DNA of 64,000 nt. Source: Ruegeria sp. THAF57 (GTDB lineage: Bacteria > Pseudomonadota > Alphaproteobacteria > Rhodobacterales > Rhodobacteraceae). The stretch's first letter is position 1. The number at the start of each line of letters is the position of its first letter. Below the pieces are notes generated by a model, which ran no database searches, had not been told where the DNA came from, and was given only the letters and a program-made list of their open reading frames with translations. Below are positions 34,825 to 43,812 of the stretch, one piece after another. The stretch spans positions 496,001 to 560,000 of the forward strand of contig NZ_CAIWNQ010000001.1 in the NCBI RefSeq assembly GCF_903914075.1, given 5' to 3'. Position numbers and translations under genes: made by a program.

Positions 34825-35505
34825 TCAGGCTCGGGCGCCGTTGATCTGATCCCAAGCGCGATTGATGTCGATCATCTTCTTTTCGGCCAGGCGAATGGCT
34901 TCTTCGGGGACCCCGCGGGAAATCATTGCATCGGGATGAGTTTCGCGCACCAACTGCCGCCAGACCTTGCGGATATCGGGCAAAGGCATGTCGCGCGGGA
35001 CGCCCAGCACCGTATAAGGATCCTTGGGCGCATCCGGTACAAACCTTTCCCGCAGCGCAAGAAACTGGGCTTCGGTCTGCCCGAATATACGGCTAACCTC
35101 TTCCAGAAACTCATTTTCGTTCGGGTGATAGAACCCGTCAGCCATCGCGATATGGAACAGCCCTTCCATCAAATCGCAAAGCGTGGTGCTGTCATCGGCG
35201 AACATTCCGGCGATCTTGCGGGCATATTCCTGATACCCGGCGACGTCAGTCCGGGCCATGTCGAAAACGCGGGCAGCGTTGGCTTCATCTTCGCGCGCGA
35301 TCTGGAACACATCACGAAAGGCTGTGACCTCGTCCCGCGTCACCTGCCCATCGGCCTTGGCCATTTTTGCGCCCAGCGCAATAACAGCAATGGTAAACGC
35401 GACCGACCGTTCAGGCGGTGTGCGAAGAATTTCAAAAACAGCGGTCAGGCTTTCGCCCTGTGCAAGCGCGCTTAGCGCGTCGGATATGCGGGTCCAGATC
35501 GACAT
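34825..35505 (-). CDS. djlA: DjlA-like co-chaperone (TerB plus DnaJ domains)
   Basis: A 226-residue protein with an N-terminal TerB-like helical domain (about 35-150, GAKMAKADGQVTRDEV and ADGFYHPNENEFLEEV) and a C-terminal J domain with the HPD tripeptide in RETHPDAM (about 187-194) that would stimulate DnaK. Classic DjlA has an N-terminal membrane helix; here the N-terminus (about 1-45) is only mildly hydrophobic, so membrane anchoring is uncertain. Confidence 0.92.
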   Translation of the reverse strand: MSIWTRISDALSALAQGESLTAVFEILRTPPERSVAFTIAVIALGAKMAKADGQVTRDEVTAFRDVFQIAREDEANAARVFDMARTDVAGYQEYARKIAGMFADDSTTLCDLMEGLFHIAMADGFYHPNENEFLEEVSRIFGQTEAQFLALRERFVPDAPKDPYTVLGVPRDMPLPDIRKVWRQLVRETHPDAMISRGVPEEAIRLAEKKMIDINRAWDQINGARA

Positions 35506-35514
35506 GAGGGCACC

Positions 35515-36039
35515 CTAGCGCCCCAATTCGCCGGTGTCAGGTGCAACCAATGGGTCTGCGGCAAGAATTTTCTGCATCAGCACAAGATCCAGCCTTTTGC
35601 CCCACTTGGACCCAACTTCTGGCATGCACCCAACTTTTTCGAATCCGATGGCCGCGTGAAACGAAATTGCCGCCGGGTTTGCCGACGATATTCCTGCAAC
35701 CAAGACATGAACGCCCTCGTCCCTTGCCGCGGCCTCTAGCGCGGCCATTAACGCTCGGCCGGTGCCATGCCCACGCGACTTGGGAGCGAGTTGGACGGAG
35801 TGTTCCCGGCATTGGGCGTATCCGGGGCCTGAGCGAAACGGGCCGTAAGTGGCAAAACCCACAACCTGCCCGTCCAACTCGGCCACCAGAAAAGCGGGCC
35901 CACGGGCTTGGATGTCGCTTGCTATACTGCCCACATCCCGCTCGGCTATGGTAAAGGTCACAAGCGTATCCCGAATGATCTGGTTGGTGATCTTGGCAAC
36001 GGCATCAGCGTCCGTAACTTTTGCCTTACGGATGATCAT
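35515..36039 (-). CDS. GNAT acetyltransferase, phosphinothricin-acetyltransferase-like
   Basis: A 174-residue GNAT of the PAT/YncA type. The N-terminus IIRKAKVTDADAVAKITNQIIRDT is characteristic; motif A is SVQLAPKSRGHGTGRALMAAL (about 82-102), followed by VLVAGISSANPAAISFHAAIGFEKVG. Relatives acetylate phosphinothricin, methionine sulfoximine or amino-acid derivatives. The ATG overlaps the stop of the VOC gene by four bases, so the two are co-translated. Confidence 0.88.
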   Translation of the reverse strand: MIIRKAKVTDADAVAKITNQIIRDTLVTFTIAERDVGSIASDIQARGPAFLVAELDGQVVGFATYGPFRSGPGYAQCREHSVQLAPKSRGHGTGRALMAALEAAARDEGVHVLVAGISSANPAAISFHAAIGFEKVGCMPEVGSKWGKRLDLVLMQKILAADPLVAPDTGELGR

Positions 36040-36638
36040 TCCAACACGCGTAGGCCATGGGGCGTTTCAAATTCCGCACGCATCGCGGCTGGGCCGGAAT
36101 CAAATACCACGCGGTCCAAAGCGCCAAGCAGTCTTGCCAGCTCCAGTGCTTCGGGATGGAACACAATCAACTGCCGCAGGCGGCATCCGCTATCTTGCAA
36201 CATCTGTGCCGGGTGAAGGTCACCGCGCCATTGGATTAGCGCGGGAAACAGATTGTCAAAAGGCAGCCGTCCGCTGGGGGGAACAGCCATACGCCAGCGC
36301 AGCGCGCCTCTGGTCAGGTCAATAGGATGTCCGACGCCATCCGGGAACACATCCAGCGATGCTTCGATGTTCGGAACACGACAAATCCAGTTCGTCAGCC
36401 GCGGGCTTCCCTGAAACCGGTCAAGATCGAACCAGCGTGTCCGTTCGGGGCGAGGTGCGGACGGGTCAATCGCGATCGCCTCAAGGTACAGGCCATCCGC
36501 CAGACCCAGAAGCCGATTATAGGTTCCGAATTTTTCGTGCTTTCCGCCGTCCTGTAGGGAAATACCCAACGCCTGCTCGACATGAGCAGCGGCTTCTTCA
36601 AGCGTTTCACCCGCAACAGCCAGATGATCGAGCAACAT
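36036..36638 (-). CDS. VOC family glyoxalase-like protein
   Basis: A 200-residue protein of the vicinal-oxygen-chelate superfamily, Glyoxalase-like (PF13468 type). It begins LLDHLAVAGETLEEAAAHVEQALG, a typical first beta-alpha unit with the metal His at 4, and continues with KFGTYNRLLGLADGLYLEAIAID containing a likely metal Glu. The length and second-half divergence set it apart from methylmalonyl-CoA epimerase despite its location after scpA. Substrate unknown. A terminator between scpA and this gene suggests its own promoter. Confidence 0.82.
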   Translation of the reverse strand: MLLDHLAVAGETLEEAAAHVEQALGISLQDGGKHEKFGTYNRLLGLADGLYLEAIAIDPSAPRPERTRWFDLDRFQGSPRLTNWICRVPNIEASLDVFPDGVGHPIDLTRGALRWRMAVPPSGRLPFDNLFPALIQWRGDLHPAQMLQDSGCRLRQLIVFHPEALELARLLGALDRVVFDSGPAAMRAEFETPHGLRVLE

Positions 36639-36652
36639 GCGCGCCCTCCTGC

Positions 36653-36685
36653 AAAAAAACGACCAGACCCAAGCGGATCTGGTCG
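36653..36685 (-). terminator. Terminator downstream of scpA
   Basis: On the minus strand CGACCAGA (36685-36678) pairs perfectly with TCTGGTCG (36667-36660) and seven T follow (36659-36653). It separates scpA from the VOC/GNAT gene pair. Confidence 0.9.
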
Positions 36686-36738
36686 CATGTTTCCGTCAAA
36701 GACGCGGGATCACAAGAGGTTTCGGCAGGAAACCCGTA

Positions 36739-38865
36739 TTATCCCTTGGTCTTGCCGATCAGGCCCAGAATGTCCTGCGCCGCCTCGGGGATGTTTGTCC
36801 CCGGACCAAAGATCGCCTTGACGCCGTGATCGTAGAGGAACTGATAATCCTGCTGCGGGATCACGCCGCCACAAATGACGATGATATCCTCGGCCCCAGC
36901 CTTTTTCAGCTCTTCCACCAGTTGCGGCGCGAGCGTCTTATGTCCCGCCGCCTGAGATGAGATGCCGACCACATGCACGTCATTATCCACCGCATCCTGC
37001 GCCGCCTCGGCGGGTGTCTGGAATAGTGGGCCAACATCCACGTCAAACCCGATATCGGCAAAGGCGGTCGCGATCACTTTGGCACCCCGATCGTGACCGT
37101 CCTGCCCCATCTTGACCACCAGCAAACGCGGACGGCGGCCTTCAGCCTCGGCGAATTCCTCGATGGACTTCTGGATCGCGGCAAAGCCTTCGTCGCCCTC
37201 ATAGGCGGCACCGTACACACCGGCCAGCGTTTTCACTTCGGCGCGGTGGCGACCAAATTCCTTTTCCATTGCCATGCTGATCTCTCCTACGGATGCGCGG
37301 GCGCGCGCGGCTTCGACCGCAGCAGCCAGCAGGTTTCCGCCCTCTTGGGCAGCCTTCGTCAGGGCGTCTAGCGCCTGTTCGCACGCGGCCTCGTCACGGG
37401 TAGCGCGGATGCGCTCCAGACGTGCCACCTGCGCTTCGCGCACGGCGACGTTGTCGACGTCCAGAATGTCGATCGGGTCTTCCTGTTCCTTGCGGTACTT
37501 GTTGACGCCAACGATCACCTCTTCGCCCCGGTCGATCATGGCCTGACGGCGCGCAGCGCTTTCTTCGATCCGCAGCTTGGGCATGCCTGAGGCGACGGCC
37601 TTGGTCATACCGCCCATCTCTTCGACCTCTTCCATCAAGGCCCAGGCTTTTTCGACCAGCTCATTGGTCAGGCTTTCGATGTAATAGGACCCCGCCAACG
37701 GATCGACCACATCGGTCACGCCAGTTTCTTCCTGCAGCACCAATTGCGTGTTCCGCGCAATACGGGCTGAGAAGTCGGTAGGCAGGGCAATCGCCTCATC
37801 CAACGCGTTGGTGTGCAGCGACTGTGTGCCGCCCAGAACCGCGCTCATCGCCTCGTACGCCGTGCGGATCACGTTGTTATAGGGGTCTTGTTCCTGCAAC
37901 GAAACGCCCGAGGTTTGGCAGTGGGTGCGCAACATTTTCGAGCGCTCGAATTTCGCGCCAAAATCGGTCATCACGCGATGCCACAGGGTGCGGGCGGCGC
38001 GCAGTTTGGCGATTTCCATGAAGAAATTCATGCCGATAGCAAAGAAGAACGACAAACGACCAGCGAACTTGTCTACGTCCATCCCGGCCTGCGTCGCGGC
38101 GCGCACATATTCGCGACCATCGGCCAGCGTATAGGCAAGCTCCTGCACGAGGTTCGCGCCAGCCTCTTGCATGTGATAGCCCGAGATCGAGATCGAGTTG
38201 AACTTGGGCATCTCGTTCGAGGTATAGTCGATAATGTCCGAAATGATCTTCATCGAAGGCTCGGGCGGGTAAATATACGTATTCCGCACCATGAACTCTT
38301 TTAGAATGTCGTTCTGAATGGTGCCGGACAGGACGGATTTGTCGTGCCCCTGCTCTTCACCAGCCACGATGAAGTTTGCCAAAATCGGGATCACCGCACC
38401 GTTCATGGTCATCGAGACCGAGACCTTGTCCAACGGGATGCCATCGAACAGGATTTTCATGTCCTCGACACTGTCGATGGCGACACCAGCCTTACCCACA
38501 TCGCCCACAACACGCGGGTGGTCGCTGTCATATCCGCGGTGCGTAGCCAGATCGAAGGCCACGGACACACCTTGCTGACCCGCAGCCAGATTGCGGCGGT
38601 AAAAGGCGTTCGATTCCTCGGCTGTTGAAAAGCCCGCATACTGGCGGATCGTCCACGGACGACCTGCGTACATCGTGGCCTTCACGCCCCGTGTAAACGG
38701 GCCGAACCCCGGCAGCGTGCCCATATGCGGTAGATCGGCGGTGTCCTCGGCTGTATAAAGAGGTTTGACGTCGATGCCTTCCAGCGTTTCCTTGGTAAGG
38801 TCGTCCAACGGACGCCCGCGCAGCTCTTTCTCGGCCAGTGCCTGCCAGTCTTTGGTATCGGTCAT
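36739..38865 (-). CDS. scpA: Methylmalonyl-CoA mutase
   Basis: Adenosylcobalamin enzyme that rearranges (R)-methylmalonyl-CoA to succinyl-CoA, the last step of propionyl-CoA assimilation. It has 708 residues, full length as a homodimer subunit. The catalytic barrel shows [24 protein letters not shown] in the N-terminal third and [19 protein letters not shown]; the C-terminal cobalamin domain has [11 protein letters not shown] with His591 as the cobalt ligand. GGAAAAGGAAATCGCC precedes the ATG. It lies downstream of pccA, separated by the oppositely oriented DUF4174 gene. Confidence 0.97.
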   Translation of the reverse strand: MTDTKDWQALAEKELRGRPLDDLTKETLEGIDVKPLYTAEDTADLPHMGTLPGFGPFTRGVKATMYAGRPWTIRQYAGFSTAEESNAFYRRNLAAGQQGVSVAFDLATHRGYDSDHPRVVGDVGKAGVAIDSVEDMKILFDGIPLDKVSVSMTMNGAVIPILANFIVAGEEQGHDKSVLSGTIQNDILKEFMVRNTYIYPPEPSMKIISDIIDYTSNEMPKFNSISISGYHMQEAGANLVQELAYTLADGREYVRAATQAGMDVDKFAGRLSFFFAIGMNFFMEIAKLRAARTLWHRVMTDFGAKFERSKMLRTHCQTSGVSLQEQDPYNNVIRTAYEAMSAVLGGTQSLHTNALDEAIALPTDFSARIARNTQLVLQEETGVTDVVDPLAGSYYIESLTNELVEKAWALMEEVEEMGGMTKAVASGMPKLRIEESAARRQAMIDRGEEVIVGVNKYRKEQEDPIDILDVDNVAVREAQVARLERIRATRDEAACEQALDALTKAAQEGGNLLAAAVEAARARASVGEISMAMEKEFGRHRAEVKTLAGVYGAAYEGDEGFAAIQKSIEEFAEAEGRRPRLLVVKMGQDGHDRGAKVIATAFADIGFDVDVGPLFQTPAEAAQDAVDNDVHVVGISSQAAGHKTLAPQLVEELKKAGAEDIIVICGGVIPQQDYQFLYDHGVKAIFGPGTNIPEAAQDILGLIGKTKG

Positions 38866-39034
38866 GGCGATTTCCTTTTCCTATTTCGGATCGCGCGCAG
38901 AGAGGAACCTGCCCGCAGTTATGTATCGGATTGCCCGGTCCATTCGGGCTGCGCGCAACAAATTGAGCGCACAGTGCATTTCACTGGTCGCATTCATCGG
39001 CACAGGGGCTATATTCGATGGGACAGGAGGCCCA

Positions 39035-39481
39035 ATGACACGAACGCTTGCCCTTGTTTTCTCGGCACTAATCCCGCTGGCGGCCCTTGCCGCTGACGGG
39101 TCTGCGCCTGCCGAAGACGAATTCGTCCGCCCCGCTGGTGACAGCGACCTCAGCGAGTTTTTGTGGGTCAGCCGACCCATCGTCGTCTTTGCCGACACCC
39201 CTGCGGATCCACGGTTCCAGCAGCAGATCGACATGCTGGTCGAGGGCGAAGCCGCCATGCGGGACCGCGACGTCGTGGTATTGACCGACACCGACCCATC
39301 GGCCCGATCCCCGATCCGGTCGCAGTTGCGCCCGCGCGGGTTCCAGATGGTATTCGTCGACAAGGACGGCGTGGTCAAACTGCGCAAACCGTCCCCGTGG
39401 AGCGTGCGCGAGATTGGCCGGTCCATCGACAAGACCCCGCTGCGCGAACGCGAAATTCGCGAACGGCGCGAGGGCGGTTGA
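39035..39481 (+). CDS. Exported DUF4174 protein
   Basis: A 148-residue protein with a signal peptide (LALVFSALIPLAALA) and a DUF4174 domain: LSEFLWVSRPIVVFADTPADPRFQQQ, DRDVVVLTDTD and RGFQMVFVDKDGVVKLRKPSPW. The fold resembles a thioredoxin-like sheet without the CxxC pair, so redox activity is unlikely. AGGAGG precedes ATG 39035. It is the only plus-strand gene between scpA and pccA and probably has its own promoter; a link with propionate metabolism is not evident. Confidence 0.87.
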   Translation: MTRTLALVFSALIPLAALAADGSAPAEDEFVRPAGDSDLSEFLWVSRPIVVFADTPADPRFQQQIDMLVEGEAAMRDRDVVVLTDTDPSARSPIRSQLRPRGFQMVFVDKDGVVKLRKPSPWSVREIGRSIDKTPLREREIRERREGG

Positions 39482-39557
39482 GCGTCTTCGTCACGCCCCA
39501 GCCCCCCGGCGCAGAACGCCGGGACACCAAAGGGATATGACAAAAACGCCGCCATGA

Positions 39558-41603
39558 TCACTCGAACTCGATGATCACATCGTCCACGGCAAGGCTGTCG
39601 CCGGGGCCAGCATTGATCTTGGCGACAACGCCTTTCTTCTCGGCGCGCAGGATGTTTTCCATCTTCATCGCCTCGACGGTGCACAGCGCCTGACCTTCCT
39701 GCACTTCCTGCCCTACTTCGACGTCGATCTTCACGATCAGGCCGGGCATCGGGCAAAGCAGCATTTTCGAGGTGTCGGGCGGCAGCTTTTCAGGCATCAG
39801 CTTGGCCAATTCCGCCTGATGCGGACGGCGTACATGCACTTTCAGGTCCGCACCCCGGTTGCGGATGCGGAACCCGCCCGAGATTTTTCCGACCTTCATG
39901 ACCAGCGGATCACCATCGACATCCAGCACAGCCAATTGGTTGCCCGGCGTCCAGTCCGAAGCGACGCGAAGGGCCGTGCCATCGGCAAAAGCGACAGTCG
40001 CGCCCTCTTTGTCGGCCTCGATCTTGACGTCAAACTCGTGCCCTTGCAGCGCGACATTCCAATGTGCGCCGACCTTACGTTCGTGGTTATCCATACGGCC
40101 CGACACTCGGGTCCGGCGGATTTCAGCAACTCGATACATGGCCGCGCAAGACGCTGCGATACGACGCAAGTCCGCTTCGGGCAAGGTCACGCCTTCGAAC
40201 CCCTCGGGGTATTCCTCGGCAATGAATGCGGTGGTCATGTCGCCGCTAATGAATTTCGGGTGATCCATGACGGCAGACAGGAACGGCAGGTTATGGCCGA
40301 TGCCTTCAACCTCGAAACTGTCCAGCGCTACGCGCATCGCCTCGATCGCCTGATCGCGGGTCGGGGCCCAGGTACACAGCTTGGCGATCATCGGGTCATA
40401 ATACATGCTGATCTCGCCGCCTTCATAGACGCCGGTATCGTTGCGCACCGCGGCCTCGCCTTCGGGCGCGTCGCCTTGCCATTTTCCATTCACCAGCATC
40501 GGACCGGCCGCCGTTTCCATCGGCGGACGATACCGGGTCAGACGACCAATCGAGGGCAGGAACCCGCGATACGGGTCCTCGGCATACAGGCGGTTTTCAA
40601 TCGCCCAGCCGGTCAGGGTCACATCATCTTGGGTGATGGTCAGCTTCTCACCAGCCGCCACACGGATCATCTGTTCCACCAGATCGACACCAGTGATCAA
40701 CTCGGTCACCGGGTGTTCCACCTGCAGGCGGGTATTCATTTCAAGGAAGTAAAAGTTCTTTTCCCCATCCACGATGAACTCAACAGTCCCGGCGCTGGCA
40801 TAGTTCACGGCCTTAGCCAGTGCGACCGCCTGTTCGCCCATCGCTTTGCGGGTTTCGGGATCAAGGAACGGCGACGGGGCCTCTTCCACAACCTTTTGGT
40901 TTCGGCGCTGGATCGAGCATTCGCGCTCGCCCAAGTAAATGCCGTTGCCGTGGCTGTCGCACAAAACCTGAATTTCAATATGGCGCGGCTGGGTAACGAA
41001 TTTCTCAATGAAAATCCGGTCGTCGCCAAAGGAGTTCGCAGCCTCGTTCTTGGAGGATTGGAAGCCTTCGCGCGCTTCGTCGTCGTTCCACGCGATCCGC
41101 ATGCCCTTACCACCGCCACCGGCGCTGGCCTTGATCATCACCGGATAGCCGATGTCGTTGGAAATCTTCACCGCCTCATCGGCGTCTTCGATCAGCCCCA
41201 TATAGCCGGGCACTGTCGAAACGCCTGCATCCTGAGCGATCTTCTTCGAGGTGATCTTGTCACCCATGCTTTCAATCGCACCAACCGGCGGGCCAACAAA
41301 GGCCACGCCCTCGGCCTCCAGCGCCTCGGCGAATTTGGCGTTTTCCGACAGGAAGCCGTAACCAGGATGAACCGCCTGTGCGCCACTTTGACGGATCGCA
41401 TCCATGACCTTGTCGATCACGATATAGGACTGGTTCGCGGGGGGCGGGCCGATATGGACAGCTTCATCCGCCATCGACACATGCAATGCGTTCTTGTCCG
41501 CGTCCGAGTAGATGGCGACAGTGCCAATACCCATTTTACGCGCGGTCTTGATGACCCGGCAGGCGATCTCGCCCCGGTTGGCGATCAGGATCTTGTTGAA
41601 CAT
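39558..41603 (-). CDS. pccA: Propionyl-CoA carboxylase, biotin-carboxylase/carrier subunit
   Basis: Alpha subunit that carboxylates its own biotin with ATP and bicarbonate and hands the carboxyl group to PccB. It has 681 residues: biotin carboxylase N-domain beginning FNKILIANRGEIACRVI, ATP-grasp with GGGGKGMRI and EMNTRLQVEHPVTE, the alpha-subunit BT linker (about 490-600), and a biotinyl domain with EAMKMEN, biotin on Lys647. The linker domain and pccB/scpA nearby favour propionyl- over acetyl-CoA. AAAGGACGTCCC precedes the ATG. Confidence 0.97.
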   Translation of the reverse strand: MFNKILIANRGEIACRVIKTARKMGIGTVAIYSDADKNALHVSMADEAVHIGPPPANQSYIVIDKVMDAIRQSGAQAVHPGYGFLSENAKFAEALEAEGVAFVGPPVGAIESMGDKITSKKIAQDAGVSTVPGYMGLIEDADEAVKISNDIGYPVMIKASAGGGGKGMRIAWNDDEAREGFQSSKNEAANSFGDDRIFIEKFVTQPRHIEIQVLCDSHGNGIYLGERECSIQRRNQKVVEEAPSPFLDPETRKAMGEQAVALAKAVNYASAGTVEFIVDGEKNFYFLEMNTRLQVEHPVTELITGVDLVEQMIRVAAGEKLTITQDDVTLTGWAIENRLYAEDPYRGFLPSIGRLTRYRPPMETAAGPMLVNGKWQGDAPEGEAAVRNDTGVYEGGEISMYYDPMIAKLCTWAPTRDQAIEAMRVALDSFEVEGIGHNLPFLSAVMDHPKFISGDMTTAFIAEEYPEGFEGVTLPEADLRRIAASCAAMYRVAEIRRTRVSGRMDNHERKVGAHWNVALQGHEFDVKIEADKEGATVAFADGTALRVASDWTPGNQLAVLDVDGDPLVMKVGKISGGFRIRNRGADLKVHVRRPHQAELAKLMPEKLPPDTSKMLLCPMPGLIVKIDVEVGQEVQEGQALCTVEAMKMENILRAEKKGVVAKINAGPGDSLAVDDVIIEFE

Positions 41604-41636
41604 GGGACGTCCTTTGTCTTGGTGTTCTGGGAACGC

Positions 41637-41673
41637 AAAACGCCGCCGCAGGGCCTAAACCCCACGACGGCGT
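41637..41673 (-). terminator. Likely terminator of the small lipoprotein gene
   Basis: ACGCCG (41673-41668, minus strand) pairs with CGGCGT (41645-41640), with further GGGG/CCCT pairing inside, followed by a short T run. It lies between the 67-residue lipoprotein gene and pccA. Confidence 0.5.
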
Positions 41674-41717
41674 GTTGCGCGATGACGGTCGAGGCGACGC
41701 GCGCCCCGAAGACTACG

Positions 41718-41921
41718 TTAGTAGCAGTTTCTTTGTGTTTTGCAGAAAAGCACGTTGCCTGCGGCACCGACCGCAGCCCCGACAAACGGGTCGGCGCTGA
41801 GGACGGCCGCGCCCAACGCGCCGGCGCCGCCACCAAGCAGCGCCTGTTCGCCCGTGTTTTCGCCGCAGGCCGCAAGGCCCGCACAGGTCGCCAATACGAG
41901 GACGACTTTTGAAATTCGCAT
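41718..41921 (-). CDS. Small glycine-rich lipoprotein
   Basis: A 67-residue predicted lipoprotein: signal VVLVLATCAGLAAC with the lipid-modified Cys19, then GENTGEQALLGGGAGALGAAVLSADPFVGAAVGAAG, a glycine-zipper-like membrane-active stretch, and an end with CKTQRNC whose two cysteines could pair. Small glycine-zipper lipoproteins of this type occur in envelopes of many proteobacteria without known role. AAGGGGCAGATAAC precedes the ATG. It sits upstream of pccA on the same strand. Confidence 0.85.
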   Translation of the reverse strand: MRISKVVLVLATCAGLAACGENTGEQALLGGGAGALGAAVLSADPFVGAAVGAAGNVLFCKTQRNCY

Positions 41922-42035
41922 GTTATCTGCCCCTTCAGGTTATTTGATGCATTCGGGGGCACATGTCGGATTTGCGCCTTGTTATTCAATATCAGGCGGA
42001 TCAAACTTGGTGATTGCGCAGAACTATGCCGCTTT

Positions 42036-42054
42036 TTGCGCAATTCATGCGCAA
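42036..42054. promoter_or_regulatory. TTGCGCA inverted repeat plus direct copy
   Basis: TTGCGCA at 42036-42042 and TGCGCAA at 42048-42054 flank ATTCA; another TTGCGCA lies at 42014-42020. Three copies of one 7-mer within 41 bases upstream of the small lipoprotein gene suggest an operator; the factor is unknown. Confidence 0.4.
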
Positions 42055-42056
42055 AG

Positions 42057-42100
42057 AAAAACGCGGGCAGGGAATTGTGAGTTTCACAAGCCTGCCCGCG
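42057..42100 (-). terminator. Very strong intrinsic terminator
   Basis: Minus strand: a perfect 10-bp GC stem (42100-42091 with 42071-42062), an inner 6-bp stem (TTGTGA 42089-42084 with 42080-42075), then five T (42061-42057) and more T after one C. Confidence 0.9.
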
Positions 42101-42180
42101 GAAGGAAGGGGTACGGAATAGTAGGTGCATGTGCGGCGCAGGCAAAGTAGAGCCGCACGGCCTATCAACCATGCACGTCG
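42057..42180 (-). ncRNA. Possible small RNA with strong terminator
   Basis: On the minus strand, a nested stem (GTGCAT 42176-42171 with 42130-42125, and GTGCGGC 42158-42152 with 42137-42131) is followed by a pyrimidine-rich single strand containing CCCCTTCCTTCC (about 42112-42100) and by a very strong terminator at 42057-42100. The pyrimidine stretch could pair with ribosome-binding sites, as in known alphaproteobacterial small RNAs. No protein gene on this strand feeds the terminator. The 5' end is uncertain; a 79-codon frame crosses the structures but has no other support. Confidence 0.5.
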
Positions 42181-42571
42181 CCAATTCGGCCGCCAACCAC
42201 TCATCGTTTCCATTTGATTTTCCGGCTGAATCCTGCCCATACACCGAAACCTCGCGCAAATATGCGCCGACGGGAATTTGTAGACATGTGTTCACGGACG
42301 CTCTGCTAGTCGTCACATAGCCGTTACACAAAGCTATCAATTCGACACTTCGCGCCAAATCGATCTCACGGCGTGCTGCGGCTGCGAAGATAACAAAATC
42401 CATGTTTTGCAACGCATTGGTATTTGCGTTCACCCCGCCGTGAAAACCGGCGAGCGAAATAACACAGTCGCATGAGAAATCCGGCCCAAATCCTCCCGAC
42501 TTGGTGATTTCCCTCCGCAAAGCTTGCGTGAAACCTTGGCCTTGCACACTCGCATACAAGGAATTATCCCC
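42181..42571. other. Intergenic region upstream of the porin
   Basis: No credible gene on either strand in this 391-base stretch. TTTGCAAC at 42406-42413 is a one-mismatch copy of the TTTGCAAA box found at pccB. AAGGA before 42572 is the porin ribosome-binding site. Confidence 0.5.
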
Positions 42572-43726
42572 ATGAAAACAAAGGGTAAATACGCTCGCCT
42601 GCTTGCTGCCAGCGCGCTCTGCGCGGCTGGTGTGCCGGCCTTGGCGCAAGATGCTGAAACCCAGGCCGAACTGGAGAACCTGCGCCTCCGGGTCGAGGCG
42701 CTGGAGTCGCAGGATCCGAACTCGACCCCCGGTGAGTTCCGGATTGGGAACACGACCCTGGACCTGTACGGCTATGTCAAAGCCGATTTCTTCTACGACT
42801 TTGACTTTGATCAGGGCGACACGGCCTTCGTGAACGTCGTGGGTGAGCCCTCTGCCGCAACCAGCGGGACGTTCGGCGCAACCGTTCGGCAATCCCGGCT
42901 CGGGCTTCTGACAAGTACGCCCAGCGCGATTGGCGATATCGGCGGGCAACTGGAACTTGACCTGTTCGCAGGTGGAGGTGCCGCCGAATTGCGCCTGCGT
43001 CACGCCAACATCCGCATTGGCGAACAATGGTTGATCGGTCAGTTCTGGACCAACTTCCAGCCACTGGACACTTACCCGACCTCGGTCGAATTCAACGGCC
43101 CGGTTGGTATTGCCTTCGCCCGTGTTCCACAGGTGCGTTATACCAATTCGTTCTCCAGCAACGCTGAATTCGCACTGTCCATCGAGGAAAATGTCGGCGG
43201 TTCGAATTCGGATGATCCGGTCCTGACGGCCTCGGCCGAGTATAATGATGGTGGCAGGTTCATCGCACGCGGTGCCCTGCTTTACGGTAAGGCCGAGGGT
43301 GGCGGTGTCGAAGTCGATCAGACCGGCCTGACCCTGTCTGGTTCGGCGCGCCTGTGGGAAGGCGGCCTGTTCCAGGTCAACTACGTCACCGGCGAGGCGC
43401 TTGGCCCGTGGCTGATCGGCCTTGGTGATGCGGTCGTCGGAGGCGAGGCGAACGACGTCGACGGATTCACCGTCGAACTGCGTCAGCAGCTGAACCCCAA
43501 ATGGAATGTGGGTATCGCCTACGGCTATGAAGACTATGACTTGGCAACCTCGACCGGTACGCTGGCCTTTACCGAGCTTGAGACGATTCACGTCAACGCC
43601 TTCTATCAGGCGACCGACAACCTGACGCTGAGCGCCGAATACATCTTTGGCGAACGCAACGACGCCCCCACCGGACGGACGTTCGACGCCAACCGTGTTC
43701 AGGTGGCCGCGCAGCTTAACTTCTGA
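42572..43726 (+). CDS. DcaP-like outer-membrane porin
   Basis: A 384-residue outer-membrane channel. A signal peptide (cleavage near 26, PALAQD) is followed by a short coiled-coil (ETQAELENLRLRVEALESQ) and a beta barrel beginning LYGYVKADFFYDFDF and ending with the aromatic QVAAQLNF, as required for barrel insertion. The N-terminal coiled coil plus GYVKAD pattern is typical of DcaP-type trimeric porins that take up dicarboxylates or other small acids. It sits inside the propionate region on the opposite strand, which may hint at an acid substrate. Start at 42572 follows AAGGA. Confidence 0.88.
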   Translation: MKTKGKYARLLAASALCAAGVPALAQDAETQAELENLRLRVEALESQDPNSTPGEFRIGNTTLDLYGYVKADFFYDFDFDQGDTAFVNVVGEPSAATSGTFGATVRQSRLGLLTSTPSAIGDIGGQLELDLFAGGGAAELRLRHANIRIGEQWLIGQFWTNFQPLDTYPTSVEFNGPVGIAFARVPQVRYTNSFSSNAEFALSIEENVGGSNSDDPVLTASAEYNDGGRFIARGALLYGKAEGGGVEVDQTGLTLSGSARLWEGGLFQVNYVTGEALGPWLIGLGDAVVGGEANDVDGFTVELRQQLNPKWNVGIAYGYEDYDLATSTGTLAFTELETIHVNAFYQATDNLTLSAEYIFGERNDAPTGRTFDANRVQVAAQLNF

Positions 43727-43737
43727 CGCACGAACCT

Positions 43738-43763
43738 GACCCTGCCCCACACGGGGCGGGGTC
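43738..43763 (+). terminator. Hairpin after the porin gene
   Basis: An 11-bp stem (43738-43748 with 43753-43763, one G:T) with an ACAC loop, 11 bases after the stop. No T run follows, so it may stabilise the mRNA end or work with Rho. Confidence 0.5.
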
Positions 43764-43812
43764 AACCAGTCAGGACCTGACGTCCGCAGATATGTAGCGG
43801 CCAAAGGCACGT

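Noticed and set aside
36036..36638. VOC protein beside scpA as methylmalonyl-CoA epimerase
   Set aside because: It is 200 residues instead of about 135, belongs to the Glyoxalase-like group, and is cut off from scpA by a strong terminator. The epimerase is probably elsewhere.
42001..42240. A 79-codon minus-strand frame in the intergenic region
   Set aside because: It crosses the strong terminator and stems at 42057-42176 and has a Cys/Arg-rich composition; the structures better explain the region as RNA.
41585..43810. A 741-codon open frame on the minus strand across the porin and intergenic region
   Set aside because: It is antisense to the porin, which has a signal peptide, barrel end and ribosome-binding site, and also covers the small lipoprotein gene out of frame. 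Long antisense frames are common at this GC content.
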